Origin: CAVUMR01 sp963742715
GTDB taxonomy: Bacteria; Actinomycetota; Actinomycetes; Mycobacteriales; Micromonosporaceae
Assembly: GCA_963742715.1 (NCBI GenBank)
Contig: CAVUMR010000002.1
Coordinates: 1,178,001-1,242,000 of the forward strand
DNA length: 64,000 nucleotides
Direction: 5' to 3'
The translations under genes and the position numbers were made by a program. The notes beneath the pieces are model-generated. The model did no database searches. It was not told the origin of the DNA and was given only the letters and a program-made list of their open reading frames with translations. Below, in pieces: positions 26,879 to 35,019 of this stretch (its first letter is position 1; every line of letters begins with the position of its first letter).

Positions 26879-27727
26879 GTGGACGCGGGGAGCCGTCCGG
26901 CAGCGGATCAGGGTGGTGGCCGCCCGGTACCGGACCTGGGGGGTCGGCCGGCGCCGGACGGCGGAGGTCGCTGGGTGGAGGTGGCGCCCGGCCGGATGCC
27001 CCGCTGGCTGGCCGGTTTCGTCGAGCGGCACGGCGCCGCGACCACTGTCCGCACCGAGACCGGGATTCTGCTGACCGCCGCCGACGGCGCGCTGGCCGAC
27101 TGCCACCTGCCGTTCGGCTGGCCGGAGGACTCGCGGTCGCCGGCTTCCGGCCCAGCGCCGCGGGAGCACGAGGCGCCGCGGGAGCACGAGGCGCCGCCGG
27201 CGGCGCCGGACCCGACCGGACCGGTCCGGGACAGCGCGGCGATCACCGAGCTGACCGCGCCGGGCAGCGTCGGTGCCACCTTCGTTTCGGCGGCCGCGCA
27301 CGACTGGCAGGTCGGGCTCCTGCTGGTCCGCAAGGACGCATTCGCGGTCGGCATCGCGGTCGGCGAGAAGCTGACCGTGTCCAAAGTGGACTCCCGGTAC
27401 GTGCAGGGACGTACCGCCGCGGGGGGCTGGTCGCAGCACCGGTTCGCCCGGAGGCGGGAGAACCAGGCCCGCGCCGCCGCCCGGTCCGCGGCGGACCTGG
27501 TCGATCGGCTGCTGTCAGCCCGCTGCGGCGAGTTGGACGGGGTGGTCGCCGGGGGAGACCGGCGCGCGGTGGCGGCGGTACTGGCCGACCCGCGTCTCGC
27601 CGCGGTGGCCGCCAAGGTGGCCGGGCCGTTCCTGGACGTGCCGCCGCCGAAGCACGCGGTACTCGTCGAGGCGGCCCGCCGGTACCGCGCGATCCGGATC
27701 CGAGTGGTCGACCCACCGGTGAGTTGA
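26879..27727 (+). CDS. acVLRF1-family peptidyl-tRNA hydrolase (ribosome rescue)
   Basis: 282-aa protein of the actinobacterial VLRF1 family, related to eukaryotic Vms1/ANKZF1 and eRF1 and proposed to release nascent chains from stalled ribosomes. The catalytic loop QGRTAAGGWSQHRFARRR with its Gln is intact, followed by a basic helix ENQARAAARSAADL and a C-terminal VPPPKHAVLVEA segment. GTG at 26879 follows AGGGGGA by 5 nt; longer forms would start at TTG or ATG upstream. Between N-terminal and catalytic parts lies a disordered insert with a perfect hexapeptide duplication (REHEAP twice, DNA about 27169-27205). Confidence 0.88.
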   Translation: MDAGSRPAADQGGGRPVPDLGGRPAPDGGGRWVEVAPGRMPRWLAGFVERHGAATTVRTETGILLTAADGALADCHLPFGWPEDSRSPASGPAPREHEAPREHEAPPAAPDPTGPVRDSAAITELTAPGSVGATFVSAAAHDWQVGLLLVRKDAFAVGIAVGEKLTVSKVDSRYVQGRTAAGGWSQHRFARRRENQARAAARSAADLVDRLLSARCGELDGVVAGGDRRAVAAVLADPRLAAVAAKVAGPFLDVPPPKHAVLVEAARRYRAIRIRVVDPPVS

Positions 27728-27780
27728 CCGTATTAGTGCGATATGACCGGGATCAGTACGCCGCGCGATAAATGGGACTA

Positions 27781-27837
27781 GAAGGATTCCTTCGGTCTCT
27801 TTACACCGTACGGAGATTTGTGTCTTAATTTCCGTAC
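27781..27837 (+). repeat. Two inverted repeats upstream of the GH25 gene
   Basis: GAAGGA-T-TCCTTC (27781-27793) and GTACGGA / TCCGTAC (27808-27814 and 27831-27837) lie in the 146-bp, unusually AT-rich gap before the lysozyme gene. The first may be a protein-binding palindrome or the terminator of acVLRF1; the second flanks a possible promoter (TTACAC 27801-27806, TTAATT 27825-27830). Functions are guesses. Confidence 0.4.
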
Positions 27838-27873
27838 CCCGATCAGGGAGTAAAGGGAGTCAAGGGAGGAATC

Positions 27874-28677
27874 GTGGACAGTACGACCAGCCGGGCACTT
27901 GCCCCCAGACCGGCCAGACGTACTCGCATGGTGCTCGCGGCCATTTCCGTCCTCGCGCTCAGCCTCGTGAGCGCGTTCGGCGGAGCCGTGACCCACAGCA
28001 GCCCGGCCGCGGCTGCCGACAACCAGATCACCACCACGCTGCCCGGCGTCGACGTGTCCCACTACCAGGGCACGATCAACTGGACCGCCGTGCACAACGC
28101 CGGCATCAAGTTCGCCTACATCAAGGCGACCGAAGGTACGACGTACCGGGACCCGCAGTTCAGCGCCAACTACCTGAACGCCTACAACGCCGGCGTCATC
28201 CGCGGCGCGTACCACTTCGGCCGCCCCGACGGGGCCAGCGGCGCAACCCAGGCCAACTACTTCGCCGACCACGGCGGTGCGTGGTCCGCGGACGGCAAGA
28301 CCCTGCCGGGCACCCTGGACATCGAGTACGGCCCGAACTCGACCTGCTACGGCCTGAGCCAGGCGTCCATGCGTAGCTGGATCACCTCGTTCGTCAACCA
28401 GTACCACGCCCGCACCACCCGCTGGCCGGTCATCTACTCCACCACCGACTGGTGGACCACCTGCACCGGCAACTACAGCGGTTTCGCCGCGAACTGCCCG
28501 CTGTGGCTGGCCCGGTACAACACCACGCCCGGCACCCTGCCGGCCGGCTGGTCGTTCTGGACCTTCTGGCAGTACACCAGCACCGGCTCGGTGTCCGGCA
28601 TCTCCGGCAACGTCGACCGCAACTGGTTCAACGGGGACTCCTCGCGGCTGCTCGCGCTCGCGAACAACACTCCCTGA
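27874..28677 (+). CDS. Secreted GH25 lysozyme (muramidase)
   Basis: 267 aa. A signal peptide (basic start RPARRTRMV, hydrophobic VLALSLVSAFGG, cleavage near AAAADN) precedes a complete glycoside hydrolase 25 domain: GVDVSHYQGTINW, FAYIKATEGTTYRDP, RGAYHFGRPD and the catalytic Asp/Glu in LDIEYG, ending WTFWQYTSTG. Such enzymes cleave the N-acetylmuramyl bond in cell walls. No wall-binding repeat is attached. GTG at 27874 has GGGAGGA 4 nt upstream. Confidence 0.95.
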   Translation: MDSTTSRALAPRPARRTRMVLAAISVLALSLVSAFGGAVTHSSPAAAADNQITTTLPGVDVSHYQGTINWTAVHNAGIKFAYIKATEGTTYRDPQFSANYLNAYNAGVIRGAYHFGRPDGASGATQANYFADHGGAWSADGKTLPGTLDIEYGPNSTCYGLSQASMRSWITSFVNQYHARTTRWPVIYSTTDWWTTCTGNYSGFAANCPLWLARYNTTPGTLPAGWSFWTFWQYTSTGSVSGISGNVDRNWFNGDSSRLLALANNTP

Positions 28678-28702
28678 TTCCTTCTGCAGTTCCCTCTGCG
28701 GC

Positions 28703-28734
28703 ACAGGGCCGGCCCCGATCGGGGCCGGCCCTGT
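28703..28734. terminator. 32-nt perfect palindrome terminator
   Basis: Fully self-complementary over 32 nt, centred on GATC (14-bp stem, 4-nt loop), starting ACAGGGCC and ending GGCCCTGT. It lies between convergent GH25 and metallopeptidase genes and should terminate both. Confidence 0.85.
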
Positions 28735-28745
28735 CGCGTGAGCGC

Positions 28746-29639
28746 CTACTGGTTGAACGTGTCGCACTGCTTCGGGTCGCCGGTCCGGTACCCCTGGCTG
28801 AACCAGCGCTGCCGCTGCTCACTCGACCCGTGCGTCCAGGTGTCCTGGTTGATCCCGCCGCCGCTCTTGCGCTGGATCGCGTCGTCGCCCACCGCGGCCG
28901 CGGCCTGCAGCGCCTCGTTCAGCTGCTGCTCGCTGACCTCGGTGAACAGCCGGTTTCCGGACAGGTCGGTGGTCTCGTCGGCGTGGTTGGCCCACACGCC
29001 GGCGTAACAGTCGGCCTGCAGTTCCAAGGCGATGGAGTACGCGTTGGCATTGCCCGGATCCCGCTCCTGTGCCCGCCGCATGTCCTGTTCGGTACCCAGC
29101 AGGCTCTGCACGTGGTGGCCGTACTCGTGGGCCAGTACGTACGCCTGGGCGAACTGCCCGGGCGCGCCGAACCGGTTCGCCAACTCGTCGTAGAAGGTCA
29201 GGTCGATGTACACGTGCGCGTCCGCCGGGCAGTAGAAGGGCCCGACGCCGGAGTCCGCCTGGCCGCAGCCGGTGTTCGCGACCTGGCTGAAGAACCGGGT
29301 GGTCGCCTTGCGGTACTGCTGGCCGAACGTCTGCTGCAGCGCGCCACCCCAGTACGCCTGGACCGAGTTCACGTAGAGCACGTTGCGGCAGTCGGTACGG
29401 TCGAACCGGTCGGGGTTGTCCGCGGCGCACTCCTTGGAGAGCGTGGAGTTGTCGGCCTGGCCGCCGCCCAACCCGAGGTTCCCGGTCACCCCGAGCCCGC
29501 CCAGGACCAGCGCGATCAGCAGTCCGACGATGCCGCCGCCGATGGTGCGGCCACCACCGGGGATGAGCCCGCCACCGCCGGACCCACGCATGTCCTCGAC
29601 CTGACTGGTATCGAGACCGGCGTTGTCGTTGATGCTCAT
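28746..29639 (-). CDS. YpfJ-type neutral zinc metallopeptidase, membrane anchored
   Basis: 297 aa. A short cytosolic, Gly-rich N-terminus leads to one transmembrane helix (GGGIVGLLIALVLGGLGV, about residues 35-55), then an extracellular peptidase domain with HEYGHHVQ (HExxH zinc motif) and ELQADCYAG providing the third ligand. Six or so cysteines outside the helix suggest disulfides. ATG at 29639 has GGAGGAG 4 nt upstream. Substrates of this family are poorly known. Confidence 0.9.
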   Translation of the reverse strand: MSINDNAGLDTSQVEDMRGSGGGGLIPGGGRTIGGGIVGLLIALVLGGLGVTGNLGLGGGQADNSTLSKECAADNPDRFDRTDCRNVLYVNSVQAYWGGALQQTFGQQYRKATTRFFSQVANTGCGQADSGVGPFYCPADAHVYIDLTFYDELANRFGAPGQFAQAYVLAHEYGHHVQSLLGTEQDMRRAQERDPGNANAYSIALELQADCYAGVWANHADETTDLSGNRLFTEVSEQQLNEALQAAAAVGDDAIQRKSGGGINQDTWTHGSSEQRQRWFSQGYRTGDPKQCDTFNQ

Positions 29640-29817
29640 GTACTCCTCCGTCCACGGAACCGATGGCGTCGCTGCCGAGCGCGGCGCATCAGGCGTCGGC
29701 ATCCGGTGACCCTCAGATGCCCCGATCCGGCCGACTCTGAACGTTCGTGTCGATTGCGTCTGGTCGCTTGCGTCTGGTTCGGCGAAAAGCGGTCGCGGGG
29801 CGCGCCGGGCCGCCCGG

Positions 29818-29883
29818 TACACTCGACCCGTGCTGCTCTGCGAAGACTGACCCGCCCCGGCACCGGCCGTGTTCGGCCGGTGC
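29818..29883 (+). promoter_or_regulatory. Attenuator-like leader of the ABC-F gene
   Basis: TACACT (29818-29823, TANNNT -10 type) is followed after 6 nt by GTG CTG CTC TGC GAA GAC TGA (29830-29850), a possible leaderless six-codon leader peptide. Ten nt later is a perfect 9-bp hairpin GCACCGGCC / GGCCGGTGC with a GTGTTC loop (29860-29883), and the ABC-F ATG is 47 nt beyond it. The layout resembles ribosome-mediated attenuation known for antibiotic-responsive ABC-F genes. No good -35 box is present. Confidence 0.5.
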
Positions 29884-29929
29884 ATACGTGTGCCCGCCGT
29901 CAGTCCGCACAGAGAGCGAGCCCTTTCCC

Positions 29930-31543
29930 ATGATCACAGCAACCGGCTTCGAGCTGCGTGCCGGCGCCCGGATCCTGTTGTCCCCGAGCGCGCTGCGGGT
30001 GCAGCCGGGGGACCGGATCGGTCTGGTCGGTCGTAACGGCGCCGGCAAGACCACCGCCCTGCGGGCGCTGGCCGGCGAAGGAACCCCGTTCGCCGGCCAG
30101 GTCGACCGACGCGGCACGGTCGGGTACCTGCCGCAGGACCCGCGCACCGGCGACCTCGACGTGACCGCCCGGGACCGGGTGCTGTCCGCGCGGGGCCTGG
30201 ACGCACTCATCAGCGACATGGCGAAGCTGCAGGTGGCGCTCGCCGAGTCGGCCAACAGCACCGAGCGGGACCGGCTGGTCCGGCGGTACGGCGAGCTGGA
30301 GGACCGGTTCGCCGCGCTCGGTGGGTACGCCGCGGAAGCCGACGCGGCCCGGATCTGCGCGAACCTCGGCCTGGCCGACCGGGTGCTCGGCCAGCCGCTG
30401 CGCACGCTGTCCGGCGGTCAGCGCCGGCGGGTGGAACTCGCCCGCATCCTGTTCGGCGACAGCGCGGACGGTTCCGGCACGCTGCTGCTGGACGAGCCGA
30501 CCAACCATCTCGACGCGGACTCGATCGGCTGGCTGCGCAGCTTCCTGGCCGGGCACAAGGGTGGTCTCGTGGTGGTCAGCCACGACGTGAGCCTGCTCGA
30601 CGCGGTGGTGAACAAGGTCTGGTACCTCGACGCCAACCGCGCCACCGTCGACACGTACAACGTCGGCTGGAAGACCTATCTGCAGCAGCGGGAGACCGAC
30701 GAGCGGCGCCGGCACCGGGAGCGGGCCAACGCCGAGAAGAAGGCCGGCGCGCTGCTCGCGCAGGCGGACAAGATGCGGGCCAAGGCGACCAAGACGGTGG
30801 CCGCGCAGAACATGGCCCGGCGGGCCGAGCGGTTGATGTCCGGGCTGGAGGCCGAGCGCACCTCCGACAAGGTCGCGCGGGTGCGGTTCCCCACCCCGGC
30901 GCCGTGTGGCAAGACCCCGTTGACCGCCGAGGGGCTGACCAAGACGTACGGCTCCCTCGAGGTGTTCTGCGACGTCGACCTGGCCGTGGACCGGGGCAGC
31001 CGGGTGGCCATCCTCGGCCTGAACGGTGCCGGCAAGACCACCCTGCTACGGCTGCTCGGCGGACTCGAACAGCCGGACACCGGCGAGGTGAAACCCGGAC
31101 ACGGACTGCGGATCGGGTACTACGCGCAGGAGCACGAGACGCTGGACCCCGACCGTACGGTGCTCGAGCACATGCGGTCGGCGGCGCCGGACCAGGTGGA
31201 CGGCACGCTGCGCCGGATCCTCGGCTCGTTCCTGTTCTCCGGCGACGACGTGGACAAGCCGGCCCGGGTGCTCTCCGGTGGGGAGAAGACCCGGCTCGCC
31301 CTGTCCACCCTGGTCTGCTCGGGCGCGAACGTGCTGCTGCTGGACGAGCCGACGAACAACCTCGACCCGGTCAGCAGGGTTCAGGTGCTGGACGCCATCG
31401 ACCGGTTCCCGGGCGCGATCGTGCTGGTCACGCACGATCCTGGGGCGGTACGCGCGCTGCACCCGGACCGGGCGATCCTGCTGCCGGACGGGGTCGAGGA
31501 CTCCTGGAGCGACGATCTCCTGGAGCTCGTCGAACTGGCCTGA
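29930..31543 (+). CDS. ABC-F family ATPase (ribosome-associated)
   Basis: 537 aa with two ABC ATPase domains and no membrane segments. NBD1: GRNGAGKTT, TLSGGQRRRVELA, LLLDEPTNHLD; NBD2: GLNGAGKTT, VLSGGEKTRLALS, LLLDEPTNNLD. The charged inter-domain linker (about residues 245-310, rich in Arg/Lys/Glu) is the P-site tRNA-interaction motif that contacts the ribosome. Family roles are translation-factor-like or antibiotic resistance; the structured leader upstream favours inducible protection, but sequence alone cannot decide. Confidence 0.93.
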   Translation: MITATGFELRAGARILLSPSALRVQPGDRIGLVGRNGAGKTTALRALAGEGTPFAGQVDRRGTVGYLPQDPRTGDLDVTARDRVLSARGLDALISDMAKLQVALAESANSTERDRLVRRYGELEDRFAALGGYAAEADAARICANLGLADRVLGQPLRTLSGGQRRRVELARILFGDSADGSGTLLLDEPTNHLDADSIGWLRSFLAGHKGGLVVVSHDVSLLDAVVNKVWYLDANRATVDTYNVGWKTYLQQRETDERRRHRERANAEKKAGALLAQADKMRAKATKTVAAQNMARRAERLMSGLEAERTSDKVARVRFPTPAPCGKTPLTAEGLTKTYGSLEVFCDVDLAVDRGSRVAILGLNGAGKTTLLRLLGGLEQPDTGEVKPGHGLRIGYYAQEHETLDPDRTVLEHMRSAAPDQVDGTLRRILGSFLFSGDDVDKPARVLSGGEKTRLALSTLVCSGANVLLLDEPTNNLDPVSRVQVLDAIDRFPGAIVLVTHDPGAVRALHPDRAILLPDGVEDSWSDDLLELVELA

Positions 31544-31878
31544 CACCTGCCCGTCAGCGCCTGGTACGTGCGGTGCCGGCCGTCCGGATCGCGACCTTTA
31601 AGACGATCTTCTTCATCGAAGTTCGTCACTGTCCGCAACGTGTCCCGGCTGGTCGCGGGCGGCCCGTACGCATCGATGCGGTCGATGGCGGTGCCGCTCC
31701 GCGCGGCGATTTCGGGCCGAACGAACGGCATCGTCGCTGGTTGGCGCGGTGAGCGGTATCGGGTACCCGACAGGCCATGCGTGTCGGTTGGCTTCCGGGG
31801 CGAATGTGCCGCATGATCGTCGGTAAGGGTTCACTAGAACCGACCGAGCGCTCACCGTGAGTTGTGAGGGAATCGAAG
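31544..31878. other. Intergenic region, ABC-F to HTH gene
   Basis: Non-coding by composition. A small inverted repeat GGTTC-ACTA-GAACC (31828-31841) lies 37 bp before the HTH gene start and includes a TAGAAC word that could be a -10 element. No strong terminator for the ABC-F gene and no conserved small ORF were recognised. Confidence 0.4.
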
Positions 31879-32106
31879 ATGGCTGCGACAGGCTCCAGCA
31901 CCGCCACGGAGAAGGGTCGCCGGATCGTCGGCGCTGAGCGCCAGACGCTCGCCAAGGACCTGGTCAAGCGGTACAACGGCGGCGAGAGCATCCGCTCGCT
32001 CGCCGCGTCAACCGGTCGTTCCTACGGTTTCGTGCACCGGGTGCTCACCGAGTCCGGCGTGCAGCTTCGTCAGCGCGGCGGCGCCCGCCGCCGTAAGAAG
32101 GCCTGA
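31879..32106 (+). CDS. Small actinobacterial helix-turn-helix protein
   Basis: 75 aa, basic. Core: VGAERQTLAKDLVKRYNGG, then SIRSLAASTGRSYGFVHRVL (helix-turn-helix) and an Arg/Lys tail RQRGGARRRKKA. This reads as a resolvase-like or sigma-region-4-like HTH with no partner domain, a type I know as conserved near aconitase/enoyl-CoA hydratase genes in actinomycetes. GAGGGA lies 7 nt before the ATG at 31879; a GTG at 31864 is the longer alternative. DNA binding is likely; targets are unknown. Confidence 0.8.
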   Translation: MAATGSSTATEKGRRIVGAERQTLAKDLVKRYNGGESIRSLAASTGRSYGFVHRVLTESGVQLRQRGGARRRKKA

Positions 32107-32113
32107 CCCACGG

Positions 32114-32174
32114 GTTGGACGAGTCCAACGGAGATGGATCCGTCGACGTCGAATTGATCGTCGACGGATCCATC
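32114..32174 (+). repeat. Tandem inverted repeats at the start of the crotonase gene
   Basis: GTTGGAC-GA-GTCCAAC (32114-32129) surrounds the TTG start, and three bases later a perfect 15-bp stem GATGGATCCGTCGAC (32133-32147) / GTCGACGGATCCATC (32160-32174) encloses a 12-nt loop. Both arms are coding (repeat of Asp-Gly-Ser). The larger hairpin is far stronger than expected by chance in coding DNA and would occlude early codons. Confidence 0.85.
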
Positions 32175-32900
32175 GCAACCGTCACCCTCTCCCGCCCCGA
32201 GGTACACAACGCGCAGACGCCGCACACCTGGGCGTCGCTGCGTGACATCGGTCGTGCCCTACCCGGCGACGTTCGGGTAGTGGTGGTACGCGGCGCTGGA
32301 CCGTCGTTCTCCTCCGGCCTGGACCGGGCCGCGATGACCGGTTCAGTCCCCGGCGGTCCGTCCTTTATGGACCTGGCCGCGATGCCCGCGGACGAGTGCC
32401 AGGCCGTGATCGCCGGGTACCAGCAGGCATTCAGCTGGTTGCGCCGCAACGACCTGGTCACCGTGGCCGCCGTACAGGGCTACGCGATCGGCGCCGGCTT
32501 CCAGCTCGCGCTCGCCTGCGACCTGCGGATCCTCGCCGACAACGCGCAGCTTGCGATGGCCGAGACGAGCCTCGGGCTGGTACCGGACCTGGGCGGTACC
32601 AGGCGGCTCGTCGAGCTGGTCGGCTACTCCCGCGCGCTCGAGCTGTGCCTGACCGGACGGCGCGTCGGCGCCGCGGAAGCGGACCGGATCGGGCTGGCCA
32701 CCCTGGTCGTACCGGCCGAACAACTGAACGAGGCGGTCGCCGACCTGACCGCCGCGGTGCTGGCCGCGCCACGGGACGCCGTGATCGAGACCAAGGCCCT
32801 GCTCGCCGGTGCCGCTGGAGGGTCGTACCCGGATCAGGAGGCCGCCGAGCGGGCGGCGCAGACCCGTCGGTTGCGGGATCTGGCCGGTCTGGGGGAGTAA
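32115..32900 (+). CDS. Enoyl-CoA hydratase/isomerase family protein
   Basis: 261-aa crotonase-fold protein. Oxyanion-hole segments are GPSFSSGLD and VQGYAIGAGFQLALACDLR; AETSLGLVPDLGGTRRL carries one catalytic Glu. The position usually holding the first catalytic Glu (GGGxEL) is Gln here (GAGFQL), so classic hydratase chemistry with two glutamates is doubtful and an isomerase or other crotonase reaction is possible. TTG at 32115 is the earliest start; a second in-frame TTG at 32154 lies inside the loop of a large hairpin. It follows the HTH gene by 8 bp. Confidence 0.82.
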   Translation: MDESNGDGSVDVELIVDGSIATVTLSRPEVHNAQTPHTWASLRDIGRALPGDVRVVVVRGAGPSFSSGLDRAAMTGSVPGGPSFMDLAAMPADECQAVIAGYQQAFSWLRRNDLVTVAAVQGYAIGAGFQLALACDLRILADNAQLAMAETSLGLVPDLGGTRRLVELVGYSRALELCLTGRRVGAAEADRIGLATLVVPAEQLNEAVADLTAAVLAAPRDAVIETKALLAGAAGGSYPDQEAAERAAQTRRLRDLAGLGE

Positions 32901-32962
32901 CCGCCCCCGCGGGCGACGCACCGCTGCCGGGTTGCGTGATCTGTCCGACTCGGGGAGTAAAC
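32868..32962 (+). repeat. Near-duplicate of the crotonase 3' end
   Basis: About 34 bp covering the last codons and stop of the crotonase gene (32869-32902, GGTTGCGGGATCTGG onward to GGGGAGTAACC) recur imperfectly at 32930-32962 (GGTTGCGTGATCTGT onward to GGGGAGTAAACC). The second copy is non-coding and precedes the ABC exporter. Confidence 0.6.
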
Positions 32963-33026
32963 CACCCGCCTCCGGGGTTGTCGGGGGTGCGTCGGATACT
33001 GGCGACGCACGAAGCGGAGGTAAGCG

Positions 33027-34982
33027 GTGACCGGACCCATGCACGGCCAGGCCAGCTACCACATGCTGCGGTCGATCCGGTCCGAGGACAAGGTGGCCGG
33101 CCGCCGGCTGGCCCGCGGTACCGCCAAGCGGATTCTGCAGTTCGCCCAGCCGTACCGGCGGGACATCGTGATCTTCCTGGTTACCGTCGTCGCGTCGTCC
33201 ATGATCGGGGTCGTCACACCGATCCTGGCCGGCGACGTCATCAACGCGATCACCGGTGGCGGCGGGTTCCCGGTGGTACTGCGGATCGCGTTCCTGATCG
33301 CCGGGCTCGCGGTTTTCGACGCCGGACTGTCCTTGGCCCAGCGCTGGTTCTCGGCCCGGATCGGCGAGGGCATCATCCTGACCCTGCGGACCAAGGTGTA
33401 CGACCACGTGCAGCGGATGCCGCTGCAGTTCTTCACCCGCACCCAGACAGGTGCCCTGGTGAGCCGGCTCAACAACGACGTGCTCGGCGCGCAGCGCGCG
33501 TTCACCTCGACCCTGTCCGGCGTGGTCAGCAACGTGATCGCGCTGGTACTCACCGCCGCGGTGATGTTCACCCTGTCCTGGGAGATCACGCTGCTGTCGC
33601 TGGTGATGCTCCCGCTGTTCGTCATTCCGGCACGCCGGATCGGTCGCCGGCTGGCCGAGATCACCCGCGAGTCGTACAACCTCGACGCGCAGATGAACGC
33701 CACCATGACCGAGCGGTTCGGGGTGTCCGGCGCGATGCTGGTCAAGCTGTTCGGTCGGCCCGAGCAGGAGGCCGCGGTGTTCGCCGACCGGGCCGGCCGG
33801 GTCCGCGACATCGGGGTGCTGTCCGCAATGTACGGCCGGACCTTCTTCGTCGCGCTCACCCTGGTCGCGTCCCTGGCGCAGGCTCTGACGTACGGGCTGG
33901 GCGGCTGGTTCGCTCTGAACGGCACGGTCACCGCCGGCACCGTGGTCACCCTCGCGCTGCTGCTGACCCGGTTGTACGGCCCGTTGACCGCGCTGTCCAA
34001 CGTGCGGGTCGACGTGATGAGCGCGCTGGTCAGCTTCGAGCGCGTGTTCGAGGTACTGGACCTGCGGCCGGCGATCACCGAGAAGCCGGACGCGGTGGCG
34101 GTACCGGGCGGTCGTACCAAGATCGAGTTTCGGGACGCGCACTTCCGGTACCCGTCCGCGGCCGAGGTGTCGCTGGCCTCGCTGGAGGACGTGACCGTGC
34201 TCGACCGCACCACCAACGAACCGGTGCTGCGCGGCGTGTCGTTCACCGTCGAGCCGGGCCAGCTGGTCGCGCTGGTCGGGCCCTCCGGCGCCGGCAAGAC
34301 GACCACCTCGTTGCTGATACCCCGGGTGTACGACGTGAGCTCCGGCGCGGTACTGGTCAACGACGTGGACGTACGGGACGCGACGTTCGACTCGGTACAG
34401 GACGCGGTCGGAGTGGTGACCCAGGACGCCCACCTGTTCCACGAGACGATCCGGGCCAACCTGGTGTACGCCCGCCCCGACGCGACCGACGAGCAGTTGT
34501 GGGCGGCACTCGACCGGGCGCAGATCGGTGAGCTGGTGCGCTCCCTACCGGACGGCCTGGACACCGTGGTCGGCGACCGCGGCTACCGGTTCTCCGGCGG
34601 GGAGAAACAGCGCATCGCGATCGCCCGGCTGCTGCTCAAGGCGCCGAGCATCGTCATCCTCGACGAGGCGACCGCACACCTCGACTCCGAGTCCGAGGCG
34701 GCCGTACAACGGGCGCTGTCCGAGGCGCTGACCGGACGTACCGCCCTGGTGATCGCGCACCGGCTGTCGACGGTACGGGACGCGGATCAGATCGTCGTAC
34801 TGGCCGACGGGCGGATCGTGGAGCGCGGTACCCACGACGAGCTCGTGGCGGCCGGCGGGTTGTACGCCGAGCTGTACCACACCCAGTTCGCGGTACCGGA
34901 CACGCCGGAGCTGCTGGTCGAACAGGACCCCGACAGCGGTCGGATGGTGCCGACCCCCGCGGAACACTGGCCGGCCGACTGA
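33027..34982 (+). CDS. ABC exporter, fused permease/ATPase (type IV half-transporter)
   Basis: 651 aa. Six transmembrane helices (about residues 45-330) are followed by a nucleotide-binding domain: Walker A GPSGAGKTT, Q-loop VTQDAHLF, signature FSGGEKQRIAIA, Walker B IVILDEATAHLD, H-loop LVIAHRLSTV. MsbA/LmrA-like multidrug or lipid exporter; substrate not readable. A 30-residue insertion (AAEVSLASLEDVTVLDRTT) sits just before the first NBD strand. GTG at 33027 has GGAGG 6 nt upstream. It must act as a homodimer unless a partner is encoded elsewhere. Confidence 0.92.
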   Translation: MTGPMHGQASYHMLRSIRSEDKVAGRRLARGTAKRILQFAQPYRRDIVIFLVTVVASSMIGVVTPILAGDVINAITGGGGFPVVLRIAFLIAGLAVFDAGLSLAQRWFSARIGEGIILTLRTKVYDHVQRMPLQFFTRTQTGALVSRLNNDVLGAQRAFTSTLSGVVSNVIALVLTAAVMFTLSWEITLLSLVMLPLFVIPARRIGRRLAEITRESYNLDAQMNATMTERFGVSGAMLVKLFGRPEQEAAVFADRAGRVRDIGVLSAMYGRTFFVALTLVASLAQALTYGLGGWFALNGTVTAGTVVTLALLLTRLYGPLTALSNVRVDVMSALVSFERVFEVLDLRPAITEKPDAVAVPGGRTKIEFRDAHFRYPSAAEVSLASLEDVTVLDRTTNEPVLRGVSFTVEPGQLVALVGPSGAGKTTTSLLIPRVYDVSSGAVLVNDVDVRDATFDSVQDAVGVVTQDAHLFHETIRANLVYARPDATDEQLWAALDRAQIGELVRSLPDGLDTVVGDRGYRFSGGEKQRIAIARLLLKAPSIVILDEATAHLDSESEAAVQRALSEALTGRTALVIAHRLSTVRDADQIVVLADGRIVERGTHDELVAAGGLYAELYHTQFAVPDTPELLVEQDPDSGRMVPTPAEHWPAD

Positions 34983-34983
34983 G

Positions 34984-35016
34984 CGGTGGCCGCCGGCTTC
35001 GGCCGAGCGGCCACCG
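34984..35016. terminator. Bidirectional hairpin terminator
   Basis: 10-bp perfect stem CGGTGGCCGC / GCGGCCACCG with an inner CGGC-TTCG-GCCG stem, directly between the convergent ABC exporter and SDR genes. Confidence 0.8.
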
Positions 35017-35019
35017 GTG

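Noticed and set aside
27728..27873. c-di-AMP (ydaO) riboswitch ahead of the GH25 gene
   Set aside because: The leader is too short and lacks the conserved ydaO sequence blocks.
31568..31816. 82-codon frame between the ABC-F and HTH genes
   Set aside because: No ribosome site, Arg/Ser-rich composition and no recognisable pattern.
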